Assembly (NCBI RefSeq): GCF_004214815.1 | Contig: NZ_CP035926.1 | Coordinates: 1,054,001 to 1,118,000 of the forward strand | Direction: 5' to 3' | DNA length: 64,000 nt | DNA from: Aliarcobacter thereius LMG 24486 | Lineage (GTDB): Bacteria > Campylobacterota > Campylobacteria > Campylobacterales > Arcobacteraceae | Part shown: piece by piece, positions 1 to 10,515 of the stretch | How positions within the stretch are numbered: the first letter of the stretch is position 1 | Layout: the number at the start of each line of letters is the position of its first letter | Notes under the pieces: model-generated | Database searches by the model: none | Told to the model about the DNA's origin: nothing | The model's input: only the letters and a program-made list of their open reading frames with translations | Program-made: the position numbers and the translations under genes

Positions 1-1643
1 GATATATTCACAATATTATTTTTAATATCTCCATATATATCTAGTGAATTTACTATTTTCCCATCTCTTTTTATAGGAAGTTCAAGCCCACTAACTGTTG
101 CATATAGAGTAATATTATTTTCATCATAAATAATTAGATAAATTTCTCCATCTTTTATAGAATTAGCCTGTAAAAGATTTGAATGTGGATAGATTTTCTT
201 TAAATCTTTTATATAGATATTTAATTTTGTATCATAACTTATATCTATATTTAAATCATCTAAAGAGATAGAAGTACTATTTTGAAAATCCATATTTATC
301 TTACTTTTTTGATTTTTTAGATCTATTATTGAATCATTTCCACTTTTTAAATAAACTCTTTTTATATCTACATTTCCATTTACTTTTAAAGTTGATAAAT
401 CAAATTTCATATCTCCATTTGCTTCAATCATATCTTGAAAAATAAAATTCGCATTTTTTATATTTAATTCACTATTGTTTAAAAAAAGTTCTGCTTTTTT
501 AGAATCAAATACAAAATTACCAATTGCTATTGAAGAAGGTTCTATAATAAACTCTCCTTTTGTTTGCATTGCTTTATCACTACTATATGGAATTGTTAAA
601 AAAACTTTAGCTTCTGTTTTTCCTTTAGTTTGTTCAAGTGGAATATCAACTCCATATGAAGATAAAATTTTAATTATATCTTTGTCTAAAGCACTTTTAG
701 TCTCAATATTTATTAAAACTTCTCCTCTTTCACTATCTGAAATTTGATTAATTTTTACAAAACTATTTTTTAACTCTTTATTTTTAAAGAATGCATCTTC
801 TAAATCTATTTTTAAAGAGTTATCTTCAAATTTTATTTTTAACTCTCTTGATTTAATTTTTTCAATATCTTTTTGAAACTCAATCTCTGCATTTTTAATA
901 CTTGCATGACCTTCTAGTGAACTTAAATCCAAAGTATAATTATTAAGATCAAATTCTCCATAAAATCCTTCTAATCTCATCTCACCTTTTATATTGTCAT
1001 ATATCCAAGTTTCAGCTATTTCAGGGAGGTTTAGACTCTTTTTTAAAAAGTGTAAATTGTCAAATGTTTCACTACTTATAAAAAATTTCATTAAGTTGTT
1101 TTTAAAACCAATATTTGATGATAATATTAAATTCTCATAATATATTTTTCCAATATAATTTATCTCTGAATTAAAATAATCTAACTTTGCTCGTCCAGAA
1201 GCTTTTATTTTAAAATCTTTTAAATATAGCTCTTCTATATCTAAAAATATTTGATTATAGTTTCCACTTAACTTTGCATCTATTGATACAAATTTATTTT
1301 CTAATTCAATTTTTCCATCTTTTATAAATATTTTAAAATTATTTTCATTTATAGATAGGTTTTTTATATCAATTTCTTCAAATAGTCTTAAAACTTTTGG
1401 AAGTATTGTTAAGTCATTTTTTGATGCTTCAACAGAATCTTCTACTTCACTTTGTATATATTTATATTCAATATTGTCAACTCTCAAAATCAACTTTTTA
1501 TCTAGTTTAATATAGAATTGTGAAATTTTAATACCAAATAAAGAGAAAGAGTCTATTTTGATACCCATAAACAAAAGTATAAACATTAATAAAAATGGAA
1601 AAACTATAAATAAGAAGGATGCTCTTTTAATATTTATTAACAC
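1..1643 (-). CDS. AsmA/YhdP-like (DUF3971-type) envelope protein, 3' end beyond window
   Basis: An uninterrupted minus-strand reading frame of about 547 codons runs off the left edge, so the C-terminus is missing. I place the start at GTG (1643-1641), with an AAGGA ribosome site about 10 bases upstream (complement of 1655-1659). The N-terminus has a hydrophobic segment (about residues 7-28, with the core FLFIVFPFLLMFILLFMG). After it comes a long beta-rich region of alternating short strands (for example LSINENNFKIFIKDGKIELE). This pattern is typical of the AsmA/YhdP/TamB-like bridge proteins thought to move lipid between membranes. The family call rests on architecture and on remembered Campylobacterota gene order, where a similar protein sits beside mltG. 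Its 5' end overlaps the divergent mltG start by about 86 bases. Confidence 0.6.
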   Translation of the reverse strand, partial: MLINIKRASFLFIVFPFLLMFILLFMGIKIDSFSLFGIKISQFYIKLDKKLILRVDNIEYKYIQSEVEDSVEASKNDLTILPKVLRLFEEIDIKNLSINENNFKIFIKDGKIELENKFVSIDAKLSGNYNQIFLDIEELYLKDFKIKASGRAKLDYFNSEINYIGKIYYENLILSSNIGFKNNLMKFFISSETFDNLHFLKKSLNLPEIAETWIYDNIKGEMRLEGFYGEFDLNNYTLDLSSLEGHASIKNAEIEFQKDIEKIKSRELKIKFEDNSLKIDLEDAFFKNKELKNSFVKINQISDSERGEVLINIETKSALDKDIIKILSSYGVDIPLEQTKGKTEAKVFLTIPYSSDKAMQTKGEFIIEPSSIAIGNFVFDSKKAELFLNNSELNIKNANFIFQDMIEANGDMKFDLSTLKVNGNVDIKRVYLKSGNDSIIDLKNQKSKINMDFQNSTSISLDDLNIDISYDTKLNIYIKDLKKIYPHSNLLQANSIKDGEIYLIIYDENNITLYATVSGLELPIKRDGKIVNSLDIYGDIKNNIVNI

Positions 1644-2685
1644 TATTAATTTAGTCCTTATTGCGTCAATTTTTTTACTTTATTACCTTACAATGCCTGT
1701 TGTTACTTCAAAGGTATTATTTATCCCTAAAGGTAGTACAAAATCTATTGTAACACACTTAAACAAAAACTATTACGAAGTAAATAAGATAGATGAGCTA
1801 ATTTTAGATAATTTTGGTTTTGTTCAAAGTGGTTGGATTGATATAAAAGTAAACAAACTTACAAAAATGGATTTTTTATTAAAACTTTTAAAATCAAAAG
1901 CAGCTTTAAAATCTATAACTTTAATTCCTGGAGAAACAGCTCATTTCTTCCTAAAAAAACTCGCTCTTGAATTCTCTTTAGATGAAAATAAATTAAATAA
2001 TATTTATGATAAATATGCTTATAAATTAGATGGAAATATATTAGCAGAAACATACTCTTTACCAATAGGTATGAGCGAAGAGCATCTTTTATTTTATCTT
2101 TTTTCTCATACTAATAAAAAATATGAAGAGTACTCAAATAAAATATTTGGTTTTTATGATAAAGAGCAATGGTATAAATATGTAACTTTAGCTTCAATTA
2201 TTCAAAAAGAAGCAGCAACCATAGATGAAATGCCTATTGTTTCAAGTGTTATTTATAATAGATTGAAGAAAAAAATGCCCTTACAAATGGATGGAACTTT
2301 AAATTATGGAGCATATTCAAATACAAAAATAACAGCTATGAGAATAAAAGAAGACAATAGTTCATATAATACTTATAAAAATAGAGGAATTCCTAAAAAT
2401 CCTGTTTGTGCAGTTAGCTTAAATGCAATAAAAGCAGCAATTTTTCCTGTAAAAAGTGATTATTTATATTTTGTAAGAGATAACAATAATGGTCTTCATA
2501 AATTTTCATCTTCTTATATTGAACATAAAGGAAATATTAACTCAAATATTGGAGTTATAAAAAATTACTCTAAAATAAATGATAATCCTAGTAAAATTGA
2601 TGATGAAGCAAAAAATATAATGAAAAATGATATTAGTAAACAAACCGTACCTTCAATAAAAGATTTGTTTAATAATATAAATTAA
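1558..2685 (+). CDS. mltG: Endolytic murein transglycosylase MltG (YceG-like)
   Basis: Inner-membrane enzyme that cleaves nascent peptidoglycan glycan strands and so limits their length. The 375-residue protein has one membrane segment (about residues 24-47), then a LysM-like region and the YceG catalytic domain. The active-site block ASIIQKEA places the catalytic glutamate at residue 218. The downstream blocks SSVIYNRL, MPLQMDGTLNY and the late YFVRDNNNGLHKFS are all present. The only in-frame start before the membrane segment is TTG at 1558, with a weak purine-rich site; no ATG is in frame. The start region overlaps the divergent AsmA-like gene. Length fits the family. Function is confident, the exact start less so. 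Confidence 0.9.
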   Translation: MIPINKSININKNGKTINKKDALLIFINTINLVLIASIFLLYYLTMPVVTSKVLFIPKGSTKSIVTHLNKNYYEVNKIDELILDNFGFVQSGWIDIKVNKLTKMDFLLKLLKSKAALKSITLIPGETAHFFLKKLALEFSLDENKLNNIYDKYAYKLDGNILAETYSLPIGMSEEHLLFYLFSHTNKKYEEYSNKIFGFYDKEQWYKYVTLASIIQKEAATIDEMPIVSSVIYNRLKKKMPLQMDGTLNYGAYSNTKITAMRIKEDNSSYNTYKNRGIPKNPVCAVSLNAIKAAIFPVKSDYLYFVRDNNNGLHKFSSSYIEHKGNINSNIGVIKNYSKINDNPSKIDDEAKNIMKNDISKQTVPSIKDLFNNIN

Positions 2686-2688
2686 TGT

Positions 2689-2713
2689 GAATATTTGAAA
2701 CAATCAAATATTC
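2689..2713 (+). terminator. Hairpin downstream of mltG
   Basis: Perfect 10-bp inverted repeat GAATATTTGA / TCAAATATTC with a 5-base loop, starting 3 bases after the mltG stop codon. It lacks a clear T-tract (CATTTATAC follows), so it may be a weak terminator or an mRNA 3'-end stabiliser. Confidence 0.45.
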
Positions 2714-2795
2714 CATTTATACTAAAAACCCTACTTTCAATAGCTTTAAATCAAAGTATAGATAGAATCTTCCCATATCAAATTTAAATTTATAG

Positions 2796-4997
<2,202 letters not shown>

Positions 4998-5001
4998 TTT
5001 T

Positions 5002-5034
5002 AAATAGAGAAGTTTTTACTTCTCTATTTATTTC
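5002..5034 (+). terminator. icd terminator
   Basis: Perfect 11-bp inverted repeat AAATAGAGAAG / CTTCTCTATTT around a TTTTTA loop, beginning 4 bases after the icd stop and followed by ATTTCT. A fairly strong factor-independent terminator candidate between icd and mdh. Confidence 0.7.
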
Positions 5035-5069
5035 TACTAATACAATATCTCATATAAGAGCTAAAATGA

Positions 5070-5075
5070 TATAAT
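5070..5075 (+). promoter_or_regulatory. Probable -10 box of mdh
   Basis: TATAAT 26 bases upstream of the TTG start of mdh, in the short gap after the icd terminator. No good -35 is visible, which is usual for vegetative promoters in this phylum. Confidence 0.5.
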
Positions 5076-5100
5076 TCTAAACTATTTAAAAGGATTTATT

Positions 5101-6036
5101 TTGAAAAGAGTTGGAATAATCGGAGTTGGTAATGTTGGTTCTATATTAGCTTATAATTTAGCTTTAAATAACAGTTGTGATGAAATTTTATTAAAAGATA
5201 TAAGAGAAGATTTCATAAAAGCACTTAGTTTAGACATCACACAAGCTAGTATTTCAAACAATTCAAAAACAGTTACAAAAGCTATTTTAGAAAACGATGT
5301 GTTCAAAGATTGTAATATAATAATTATAACAGCTGGAATAGCACGAACTCCATCTATGTCAAGAGAAGATTTAATTATAAAAAATGCAAATATTTTAAAA
5401 AATATTCTAAATGATATTATAAAATATAATCAAAATGCAATATATATTATAGTATCAAATCCACTTGATGCAATGGTTTATACAACACTAAAATACTCAA
5501 ATCTAAAAAATAATCAAGTTTTAGGAATGGCTGGAGAACTAGATAGTGCAAGATTTAAATATTATATAAAAAAAGCTTTAGATTTTAAAGTAAATAATAT
5601 TGAGGCTAAAGTTATTGGAGCACACTCAAACTTTATGGTTCCACTTGTTTCAAGTATAAGAATCAATGGTAAAAAAGCAAATGATTTCTTGAACAAAGCC
5701 CAACTAGAAAAGATTATTGAAAATACAAAAAATGGTGGGGCTAATATTGTAGAACTTTTAAAAACTGGTTCTGCTTATTTTGCTCCTGCAACTGCTTGTT
5801 CAAGAATTTGTAATGCAATATTAAATGATACAAAAGAGAAGTTTATTTGTAGTGTAAAACTATCAAATCAGTACTATTTAGAAGATGCAATATTAGGAAC
5901 ATCTATAATTGTGGGTAAATATGGTGTTGAAAAGATAATAGAAGAAAACATATCAGAAAACGAACTTATAGCTCTTAAAAAATCTGCTATATCCATTTCA
6001 GAAAGTATAAAAAGTATTGATTTACTCATTAAATAA
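5101..6036 (+). CDS. mdh: Malate dehydrogenase (LDH/MDH family)
   Basis: Interconverts malate and oxaloacetate with NAD(H) in the TCA cycle. The 311-residue protein starts at TTG with AAGGA just upstream. It has the Rossmann motif GVGNVG (residues 8-13), the acidic residue ending beta-strand 2 (LLKDI), and the mobile loop ARTPSMSR. The loop's first arginine sits where lactate dehydrogenases carry glutamine, favouring malate. SNPLDAMVY and LDSARF (catalytic aspartate) are present. The catalytic-histidine loop reads GAHSNFMVP rather than the commoner GGHGDTMVP; the histidine is kept, but the following Gly-Asp pair is replaced. It follows icd on the same strand. Confidence 0.9.
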   Translation: MKRVGIIGVGNVGSILAYNLALNNSCDEILLKDIREDFIKALSLDITQASISNNSKTVTKAILENDVFKDCNIIIITAGIARTPSMSREDLIIKNANILKNILNDIIKYNQNAIYIIVSNPLDAMVYTTLKYSNLKNNQVLGMAGELDSARFKYYIKKALDFKVNNIEAKVIGAHSNFMVPLVSSIRINGKKANDFLNKAQLEKIIENTKNGGANIVELLKTGSAYFAPATACSRICNAILNDTKEKFICSVKLSNQYYLEDAILGTSIIVGKYGVEKIIEENISENELIALKKSAISISESIKSIDLLIK

Positions 6037-6079
6037 ATCTTATTTGATTAATATCAAGTATATTTAACTTGTTTTAATC

Positions 6080-6085
6080 TATAAT
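6080..6085 (+). promoter_or_regulatory. Probable -10 box of the small cytochrome c gene
   Basis: TATAAT 27 bases before the ATG at 6113, with AAAGGG as ribosome site in between. It lies in the AT-rich gap after mdh. Confidence 0.5.
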
Positions 6086-6112
6086 TATTTAATTTCAATT
6101 AAAGGGAAAAAT

Positions 6113-6391
6113 ATGAAAAAAATAGTTTTATCATGTACAATTTTAGCAGCATCTTTTGCTTTTGCAAATCCTTATGCATCATGTGTTGTGTGCCATGGAG
6201 CAAATGGAGAAAAAGTTGCTTTAGGTAAATCAAAAATCATTAAAGATATGAGCAAAGAGGATTTTATTGCTTCTTTAAAAGGTTATCAAGATGGAACTTA
6301 TGGTGGACCAATGAAAGCTATGATGACAGGTCAAGTAAAAGGTATGAGTGAAGCTACTATGAAAGAATTAGCTGATTTAATCGTAAAATAA
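6113..6391 (+). CDS. Small periplasmic c-type cytochrome (c553-like)
   Basis: Soluble electron carrier. The 92-residue precursor has a Sec signal peptide ending AFANP (cleavage after about residue 18). One haem-binding motif, CVVCH, lies close to the mature N-terminus. A methionine-rich region, MKAMMTGQVKGM (about residues 66-77), can supply the distal haem ligand. Size and layout match the class I c553-type cytochromes of epsilonproteobacteria, which shuttle electrons between the bc1 complex and terminal oxidases or reductases. It stands alone between mdh and a convergent gene. The precise redox partner cannot be seen. Confidence 0.85.
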   Translation: MKKIVLSCTILAASFAFANPYASCVVCHGANGEKVALGKSKIIKDMSKEDFIASLKGYQDGTYGGPMKAMMTGQVKGMSEATMKELADLIVK

Positions 6392-6397
6392 TTTCAA

Positions 6398-6430
6398 AGA
6401 AGTAGCTAGATATATATTCTAACTACTTCT
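6398..6430. terminator. Bidirectional terminator between convergent genes
   Basis: Inverted repeat AGAAGTAG (6398-6405) / CTACTTCT (6423-6430) between the cytochrome c gene and the minus-strand gene ending at 6423. The 3' arm overlaps the end of the minus-strand coding region. Confidence 0.55.
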
Positions 6431-6812
6431 TCATCATTTTTAATTCAAGTAGAACTTTTTTTAACTCCTCTTTCTCATCTAATAACTGTTTTATAATTAA
6501 ATCTTTTTCATCATTTATATCTTCAATATTTTTTTGTTCTAAAATTTTACCCAAATGAAAAACAAAAATATTTTTATCTTTTTTATATTCTAGGTTTAAA
6601 CACTCTAAAACCATTTGTGGTCCAGATTTTTCTAATCCATTAGTTAAAATAATCTTTTCAATTTTTCTCAAATCATAGAAAATATTATCATCGATTATTT
6701 TTGGAAAGAACAACTCTTTTTTCCAATATTTTGTTGCTGGTTTTTCTATATTTTTTTCTTTTTTTAAAAAAATATTTTCAAAAAGCTCTTTAGTAATAGA
6801 TAATTTATACAA
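6423..6812 (-). CDS. Conserved hypothetical protein, possibly ASCH/PUA-like
   Basis: A 129-residue protein I do not recognise with certainty. The N-terminal part (KELFENIFLKKEKNIEKPATKYWKKEL) loosely recalls the ASCH-type pattern in which a Gly/Lys-x-Lys-x-Ile-Glu segment precedes a short basic stretch. The middle alternates short beta-strand-like segments (KIEKIILTNGL, MVLECLNLEY, IFVFHLGKIL). The last 30 residues form a charged helix (DEKDLIIKQLLDEKEELKKVLLELK). It has no signal peptide or membrane segment, so it is probably cytoplasmic. It is divergent from the NlpC/P60 gene. The ASCH idea is weak inference. Confidence 0.6.
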   Translation of the reverse strand: MYKLSITKELFENIFLKKEKNIEKPATKYWKKELFFPKIIDDNIFYDLRKIEKIILTNGLEKSGPQMVLECLNLEYKKDKNIFVFHLGKILEQKNIEDINDEKDLIIKQLLDEKEELKKVLLELKMMKK

Positions 6813-6890
6813 GATAGTACCTCTTTTAAAAGCTCTATTATATTGAAATAATTTTATAAATGGTAGAATAGTAATAAAAAAGAGGTTTTC

Positions 6891-8180
6891 ATGTCTAAAA
6901 AAAGAGTTAAAATCATACTTATATCTTTATTCTCAATATTCATTTTATATTTTATTTTTAGCGAAAATAAAGCTATAAAAACAGTATTTGAGTTTGAAGA
7001 TATCGAGCTTCTATCTCTTTCAAAGAAAGCGGATGATAGTAGTTTTGATCAAGAAAAATCTTCAAAAGAGTTTTTAGATAATTATTTTAAAGTATGGAAT
7101 CAAAATAAATTATCTATTTCAAAAGAAGATGCTATGTGGGGATTCTCTGTAAAAGATGTCACAAGATATTTAGAAAACTTAAATAGTTTTACACCTGATT
7201 GGATAGAATATATGTATTTTTATTCTGATTTTGAAAGCTTTAATACAGTTAATAAAAAAGCAATCACAATAAAAAATGCAAACTTAAGAGTATTTCCAAC
7301 TATTTCACCTCTATTTAAGAACCCTGAAATTCCGGGTGAAGGTTTTCCTTTTGATTACAATCAAAATTCTCTTTTGAAAATAAATACTCCAATCTTTATA
7401 TCTCATTACTCAAAAGATAAAGCTTGGGCTTACATTGAATCAAGTTATGTTTATGGATGGATTCAAGTTGATTATATAGCTTTTGTAGATGATGAATTTA
7501 TAAAAGATTTTAGAAATAACAACTATTATATTGCAATAAAAGAGAAATTTGCAATTTACAATCCATTCTTTGTAGAACATATAAAATCAAGTACAATCTT
7601 TCCTAAAAAAGATGATAAATTTATTATTGCAAGAAAAGATAAAAATCAAAATGCAAAAATAGATTTTGTAAATATCGAAAAAGAAAATATTACTAATTTC
7701 CCTTTAAAAAACAATTTAGAGAATAGAGCAAAAATATTAAAAGAATTTTTAAATGAGCCTTATGGTTGGGGTGGAGCTTTTTTTCATAGAGATTGTTCAA
7801 GTTTTACTCAAGATTATTTCTCAATTTTTGCAAAATCATTACCTAGAAACTCAAAAGCACAAACTTCTATTGGAACTTATCATGATATAAGCGATAAATC
7901 ACTTGAAGATAAAAAGAAATATATTAAAAAATATGCAAAACCTTTTTCAAGTTTAATTTATCTTCCTGGTCATATAGTTCTTTATTTAGGACAATATGAA
8001 GGAGAACCAATAATTGCTCATAATCTTTGGAGTATAAAACTAAAAGATAAAAATAATAATGAAAAAAGAAAAATTGTAGGAAAAACTATAATATCCACTT
8101 TAGATATAGGAAAAGAACTTGAAGAATACGATGAAGAGAATTCTATTCTAAATAAAGTATCAGGAATCTCTATATTTTAG
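6891..8180 (+). CDS. SH3-domain NlpC/P60 cysteine peptidase (cell-wall hydrolase)
   Basis: Probably cleaves peptidoglycan stem peptides in the periplasm. The 429-residue protein begins with a membrane or signal segment (IILISLFSIFILYFIF, about residues 8-23). Then come an N-terminal region, two SH3-like stretches (about 120-230; NANLRVFPT, AWAYIESSYVYGWIQVDYIAFV), and the NlpC/P60 domain. Catalytic residues are visible: cysteine 302 in HRDCSSFTQDYF, histidine 361 in LPGHIVLYLG, and a third polar residue near His377 in AHNLW. This order (SH3 modules before NlpC/P60) matches gram-negative dipeptidyl-peptidase-like hydrolases. The ATG is preceded by AGAGG. Transcribed alone. Confidence 0.85.
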   Translation: MSKKRVKIILISLFSIFILYFIFSENKAIKTVFEFEDIELLSLSKKADDSSFDQEKSSKEFLDNYFKVWNQNKLSISKEDAMWGFSVKDVTRYLENLNSFTPDWIEYMYFYSDFESFNTVNKKAITIKNANLRVFPTISPLFKNPEIPGEGFPFDYNQNSLLKINTPIFISHYSKDKAWAYIESSYVYGWIQVDYIAFVDDEFIKDFRNNNYYIAIKEKFAIYNPFFVEHIKSSTIFPKKDDKFIIARKDKNQNAKIDFVNIEKENITNFPLKNNLENRAKILKEFLNEPYGWGGAFFHRDCSSFTQDYFSIFAKSLPRNSKAQTSIGTYHDISDKSLEDKKKYIKKYAKPFSSLIYLPGHIVLYLGQYEGEPIIAHNLWSIKLKDKNNNEKRKIVGKTIISTLDIGKELEEYDEENSILNKVSGISIF

Positions 8181-8185
8181 TAAAT

Positions 8186-8218
8186 AAATCCACTTTTAAT
8201 CTTCAAAAAGTGGATTTA
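8186..8218. terminator. Bidirectional terminator between NlpC/P60 and FtsL-like genes
   Basis: Inverted repeat AAATCCACTTTT / AAAAAGTGGATTT around AATCTTC, between two convergent genes; it overlaps the 3' end of the minus-strand coding region at 8196. Confidence 0.6.
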
Positions 8219-8447
8219 CTATCATTGAATCAAGAACTTGATTCTTAAATTTTATCTCTTCTAGCTGTTTAGCTAAAAAAATGTTCTCTTCATTTAAAGA
8301 GATATATTGCGAATATAATCTATTAATATCTTTACTCACATAGTAGATATTATTTTTTACATATATTCTTGGTAAAAAGATAAAAATAGCTGTAAAAAAT
8401 ATAATATAAGCTATAAATAATGAGTTTTTACTATTTAATTTAATCAA
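8196..8447 (-). CDS. FtsL-like single-pass membrane protein downstream of rsmH
   Basis: An 83-residue protein with a short cytoplasmic N-terminus, one membrane helix (about residues 10-27, SLFIAYIIFFTAIFIFLP), and a heptad-like segment (SKDINRLYSQYISLNEENIFLAKQLEEIKF). This is the topology of FtsL/DivIC divisome proteins. Its start overlaps the end of rsmH by 8 bases, and in many bacteria ftsL directly follows rsmH (mraW). FtsL diverges too fast for confident sequence recognition, so the call rests on topology, size and position. Expected role: recruiting septal peptidoglycan synthesis to the division ring. Confidence 0.65.
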   Translation of the reverse strand: MIKLNSKNSLFIAYIIFFTAIFIFLPRIYVKNNIYYVSKDINRLYSQYISLNEENIFLAKQLEEIKFKNQVLDSMIVNPLFED

Positions 8448-9345
8448 ATTTAAATAACCTTAATTTTGCACTTCTGCTTCTTGGATTTTGTCTTATCTCT
8501 TCATTTGTAGCAATTAATGGTTTCTTTGTAAGTATTTTTCCTAAGGAGTGATTATTTCCACATTCACATCTAAATACATTTTGTGGACAAATACATTTTT
8601 GACTCCACTTCTTAAAATAGTTTTTTACAACTCTATCTTCTAAAGAGTGAAATGAGATTATTGCAATTAAACAATCTTCTATCTTACTATTTTCAATAGA
8701 CTTAAAAAGTGATTCTAAAACACCTATTTCATTATTTACTTCTATTCTTATTGCTTGAAAAATCAGTGTAGCTGGATGAATCTTTCCTTTAGGAAGTTTA
8801 TTATAAAAAAATTCTGCTAACTCTTTTGAACTATAAAAAGGTCTATTTTTTACAATTAATGAAGCAACTTTTTTATACTCTCTTATCTCTCCATAATCTT
8901 TCAAAATCTTTTCTAAATCATATTCTGAATATGTATTGATAACTTGTGCAGCATCTAAACTTTGAGTTTGATTCATTCTCATATCTAGTGTTTCTGAATT
9001 AAATGAAAAACCCCTACTTTGCTTATCTAATTGTAAGGAAGATACCCCAATATCGGCTAAAATCCCTTTTATTGGTAATTCTTTATATTTATCAATAATA
9101 TTTTCAAAGTTACCAAAAGAGAAAGTAACTCTTTGTTCAAACTCTTTTAATCTATTTTTACTAAAATCCAAAGCTTCAAGATCTTGATCATTACAAATTA
9201 AATTTACTTTGTCATTTTGTTTTAGTAATCCACTACTATGTCCTGCATAACCTGTTGTACAATCAATTATATATCCATTTTCTACATTTTTAAATGATTC
9301 TAAAACTTCATTGTATAAAACTGGAATATGTGGTATTTCTTGCAA
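8440..9345 (-). CDS. rsmH: 16S rRNA (cytosine-1402-N4)-methyltransferase RsmH
   Basis: Methylates N4 of C1402 in the decoding centre of 16S rRNA using S-adenosylmethionine. At 301 residues it has the family hallmarks: N-terminal HIPVLYNEVL, the SAM motif DCTTGYAGHSSGLL, GILADIGVSSLQLDKQSRGFSF (about residues 95-115), LDMRMN, HPATLIFQAIRIEVN, IISFHSLEDRVVK and the C-terminal NPRSRSAKLR. The ATG has no strong ribosome site. It heads a two-gene unit with the FtsL-like gene and is divergent from the aldolase-like gene (61-base gap). Confidence 0.96.
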   Translation of the reverse strand: MQEIPHIPVLYNEVLESFKNVENGYIIDCTTGYAGHSSGLLKQNDKVNLICNDQDLEALDFSKNRLKEFEQRVTFSFGNFENIIDKYKELPIKGILADIGVSSLQLDKQSRGFSFNSETLDMRMNQTQSLDAAQVINTYSEYDLEKILKDYGEIREYKKVASLIVKNRPFYSSKELAEFFYNKLPKGKIHPATLIFQAIRIEVNNEIGVLESLFKSIENSKIEDCLIAIISFHSLEDRVVKNYFKKWSQKCICPQNVFRCECGNNHSLGKILTKKPLIATNEEIRQNPRSRSAKLRLFKFD

Positions 9346-9406
9346 TATAAGCCTTTTAATTTAAATTGCAATATAATACCAAAAAACAATTTAAGGCATA
9401 AATTAT

Positions 9407-9985
9407 ATGTTAAATCAAGATACAGTAAAACTTCTATCTGAACTATCTTTATCAATGTTTACAAAAAACTTTTTTGGAATATACCAAGGTGCAATATCTG
9501 CAAAATTAGATCAAGAACATTTTATAATAAATTCAAAAGATGCCGTATTTGATAATCTTGATGAAAAATCTTTTTGTACTTTAAATATGAATAAACAAGA
9601 TTATAGATGGAATATTGCAAGTTATGATGCAATAACACATTCAACGATATATACAAATATTCATGAAGCAAAATATATAGCTTTTGCCATGCCAATATAT
9701 ACAACTGCTTATACTTTAGTTCATGATAATATAGTTTTTGAAGATTACTTAGGAAAAACAATATTTGGAGAAATCTCAATATATAATCCAGGAGATTTAA
9801 AAACTTGGAAAAAAAGATCAGCGCTAGAAATTACAAGAGAAATAAAATATACTGACCATAATTTAATGGTAATAAAAGGTGTAGGCACTTATATTTATGA
9901 TAGAAACATTCATGAACTTGTAAAAAAAATTGCTATTTTAGAAAATTCATGCAGATTACTTAGTATAAAAAGTACATTTTTATAA
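9407..9985 (+). CDS. Class II aldolase/adducin-fold protein lacking the metal ligands
   Basis: The 192-residue protein has the length and segment order of class II aldolases (L-fuculose-phosphate aldolase type). There is an N-terminal helix, a serine/threonine-rich segment, a central THSTIYTNIHEAKYI helix-strand unit, and a late strand plus long helix (NLMVIKGVGTYIYDR...ILENSCRLL). The central HxH pair expected in the strand after the THS helix is replaced (IAFAMPIYTTA). The third histidine expected in a NHG/HHG turn is replaced by IKGVG. The usual glutamate before the THS-type helix is also not seen. I therefore read it as a catalytically dead or repurposed member. Function unknown. Confidence 0.65.
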   Translation: MLNQDTVKLLSELSLSMFTKNFFGIYQGAISAKLDQEHFIINSKDAVFDNLDEKSFCTLNMNKQDYRWNIASYDAITHSTIYTNIHEAKYIAFAMPIYTTAYTLVHDNIVFEDYLGKTIFGEISIYNPGDLKTWKKRSALEITREIKYTDHNLMVIKGVGTYIYDRNIHELVKKIAILENSCRLLSIKSTFL

Positions 9986-10127
9986 TTAAAACTCTTTAAA
10001 AAATTCTACTAGATATATAAATATTAGCTTAAAAATTCTACTTATTTACTCATTTAACTCATTTTTTGAAGATTTTAAGATAAATTATTATGAAAACGTA
10101 TAGAATTTAGGAAACTTAAAGTTTAAC

Positions 10128-10133
10128 TATAAT
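10128..10133 (+). promoter_or_regulatory. Probable -10 box of the HU gene
   Basis: TATAAT 38 bases upstream of the HU start; the ribosome site GAGGAG is at 10160-10165. The preceding 140 bases (9986-10127) are AT-rich and show no gene. Confidence 0.5.
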
Positions 10134-10170
10134 AAAGTTTTCTCAATTTATTTTATATGAGGAGTTATCC

Positions 10171-10446
10171 ATGAACAAAGCTGAATTTATTGACGCAGTT
10201 GCTGCAAAAGCAGGTTTATCTAAAAAAGATGCTAAAGGTGCAGTTGATGCAGTTTTAGAAACAATTACAGAGGCACTAGTAAAAAGAGATTCTGTAAGCT
10301 TTATAGGGTTTGGAACATTCTCTACTGCTCCTAGAGCGGCTAGAGTTGCAAAAGTTCCAGGAACAGACAAAACTGTTAATGTACCTGCAACTACTGTTGC
10401 TAAATTTAAAGTTGGTAAAGCTTTAAAAGAAGCAGTAGCAAAATAA
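10171..10446 (+). CDS. hup: HU-family nucleoid DNA-binding protein
   Basis: Histone-like protein that bends and compacts DNA. It has 91 residues, the normal length. Recognisable parts are the N-terminal dimerisation helices (MNKAEFIDAVAAKAGLSKKDAK), the GFGTF turn (about residues 47-51), the DNA-clasping arm with the conserved proline (VPGTDKTVNVPA), and the C-terminal FKVGKALKEAV. The ATG is preceded by a strong GAGGAG site. It is a single-gene unit with its own promoter and terminator. Confidence 0.95.
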   Translation: MNKAEFIDAVAAKAGLSKKDAKGAVDAVLETITEALVKRDSVSFIGFGTFSTAPRAARVAKVPGTDKTVNVPATTVAKFKVGKALKEAVAK

Positions 10447-10465
10447 TTTAACTTATTTTAGTACT

Positions 10466-10498
10466 AAAGAGCCTTATCTTACGATGGGCTCTTTTTTT
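10466..10498 (+). terminator. hup terminator
   Basis: Stem AAAGAGCC / GGCTCTTT with a 13-base loop, followed by a run of seven T. Clear factor-independent terminator 19 bases after the HU stop codon. Confidence 0.85.
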
Positions 10499-10515
10499 AT
10501 TCCCTAAACTATAAT

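Noticed and set aside
475-747. 90-codon plus-strand frame near the left edge
   Set aside because: It is the antisense shadow of the long minus-strand AsmA-like frame that runs through 1-1643.
10510-10515. TATAAT immediately before tRNA-Leu as its promoter
   Set aside because: A start 6-8 bases downstream would fall inside the mature tRNA, so it cannot serve as the promoter; the tRNA is probably transcribed from further upstream.
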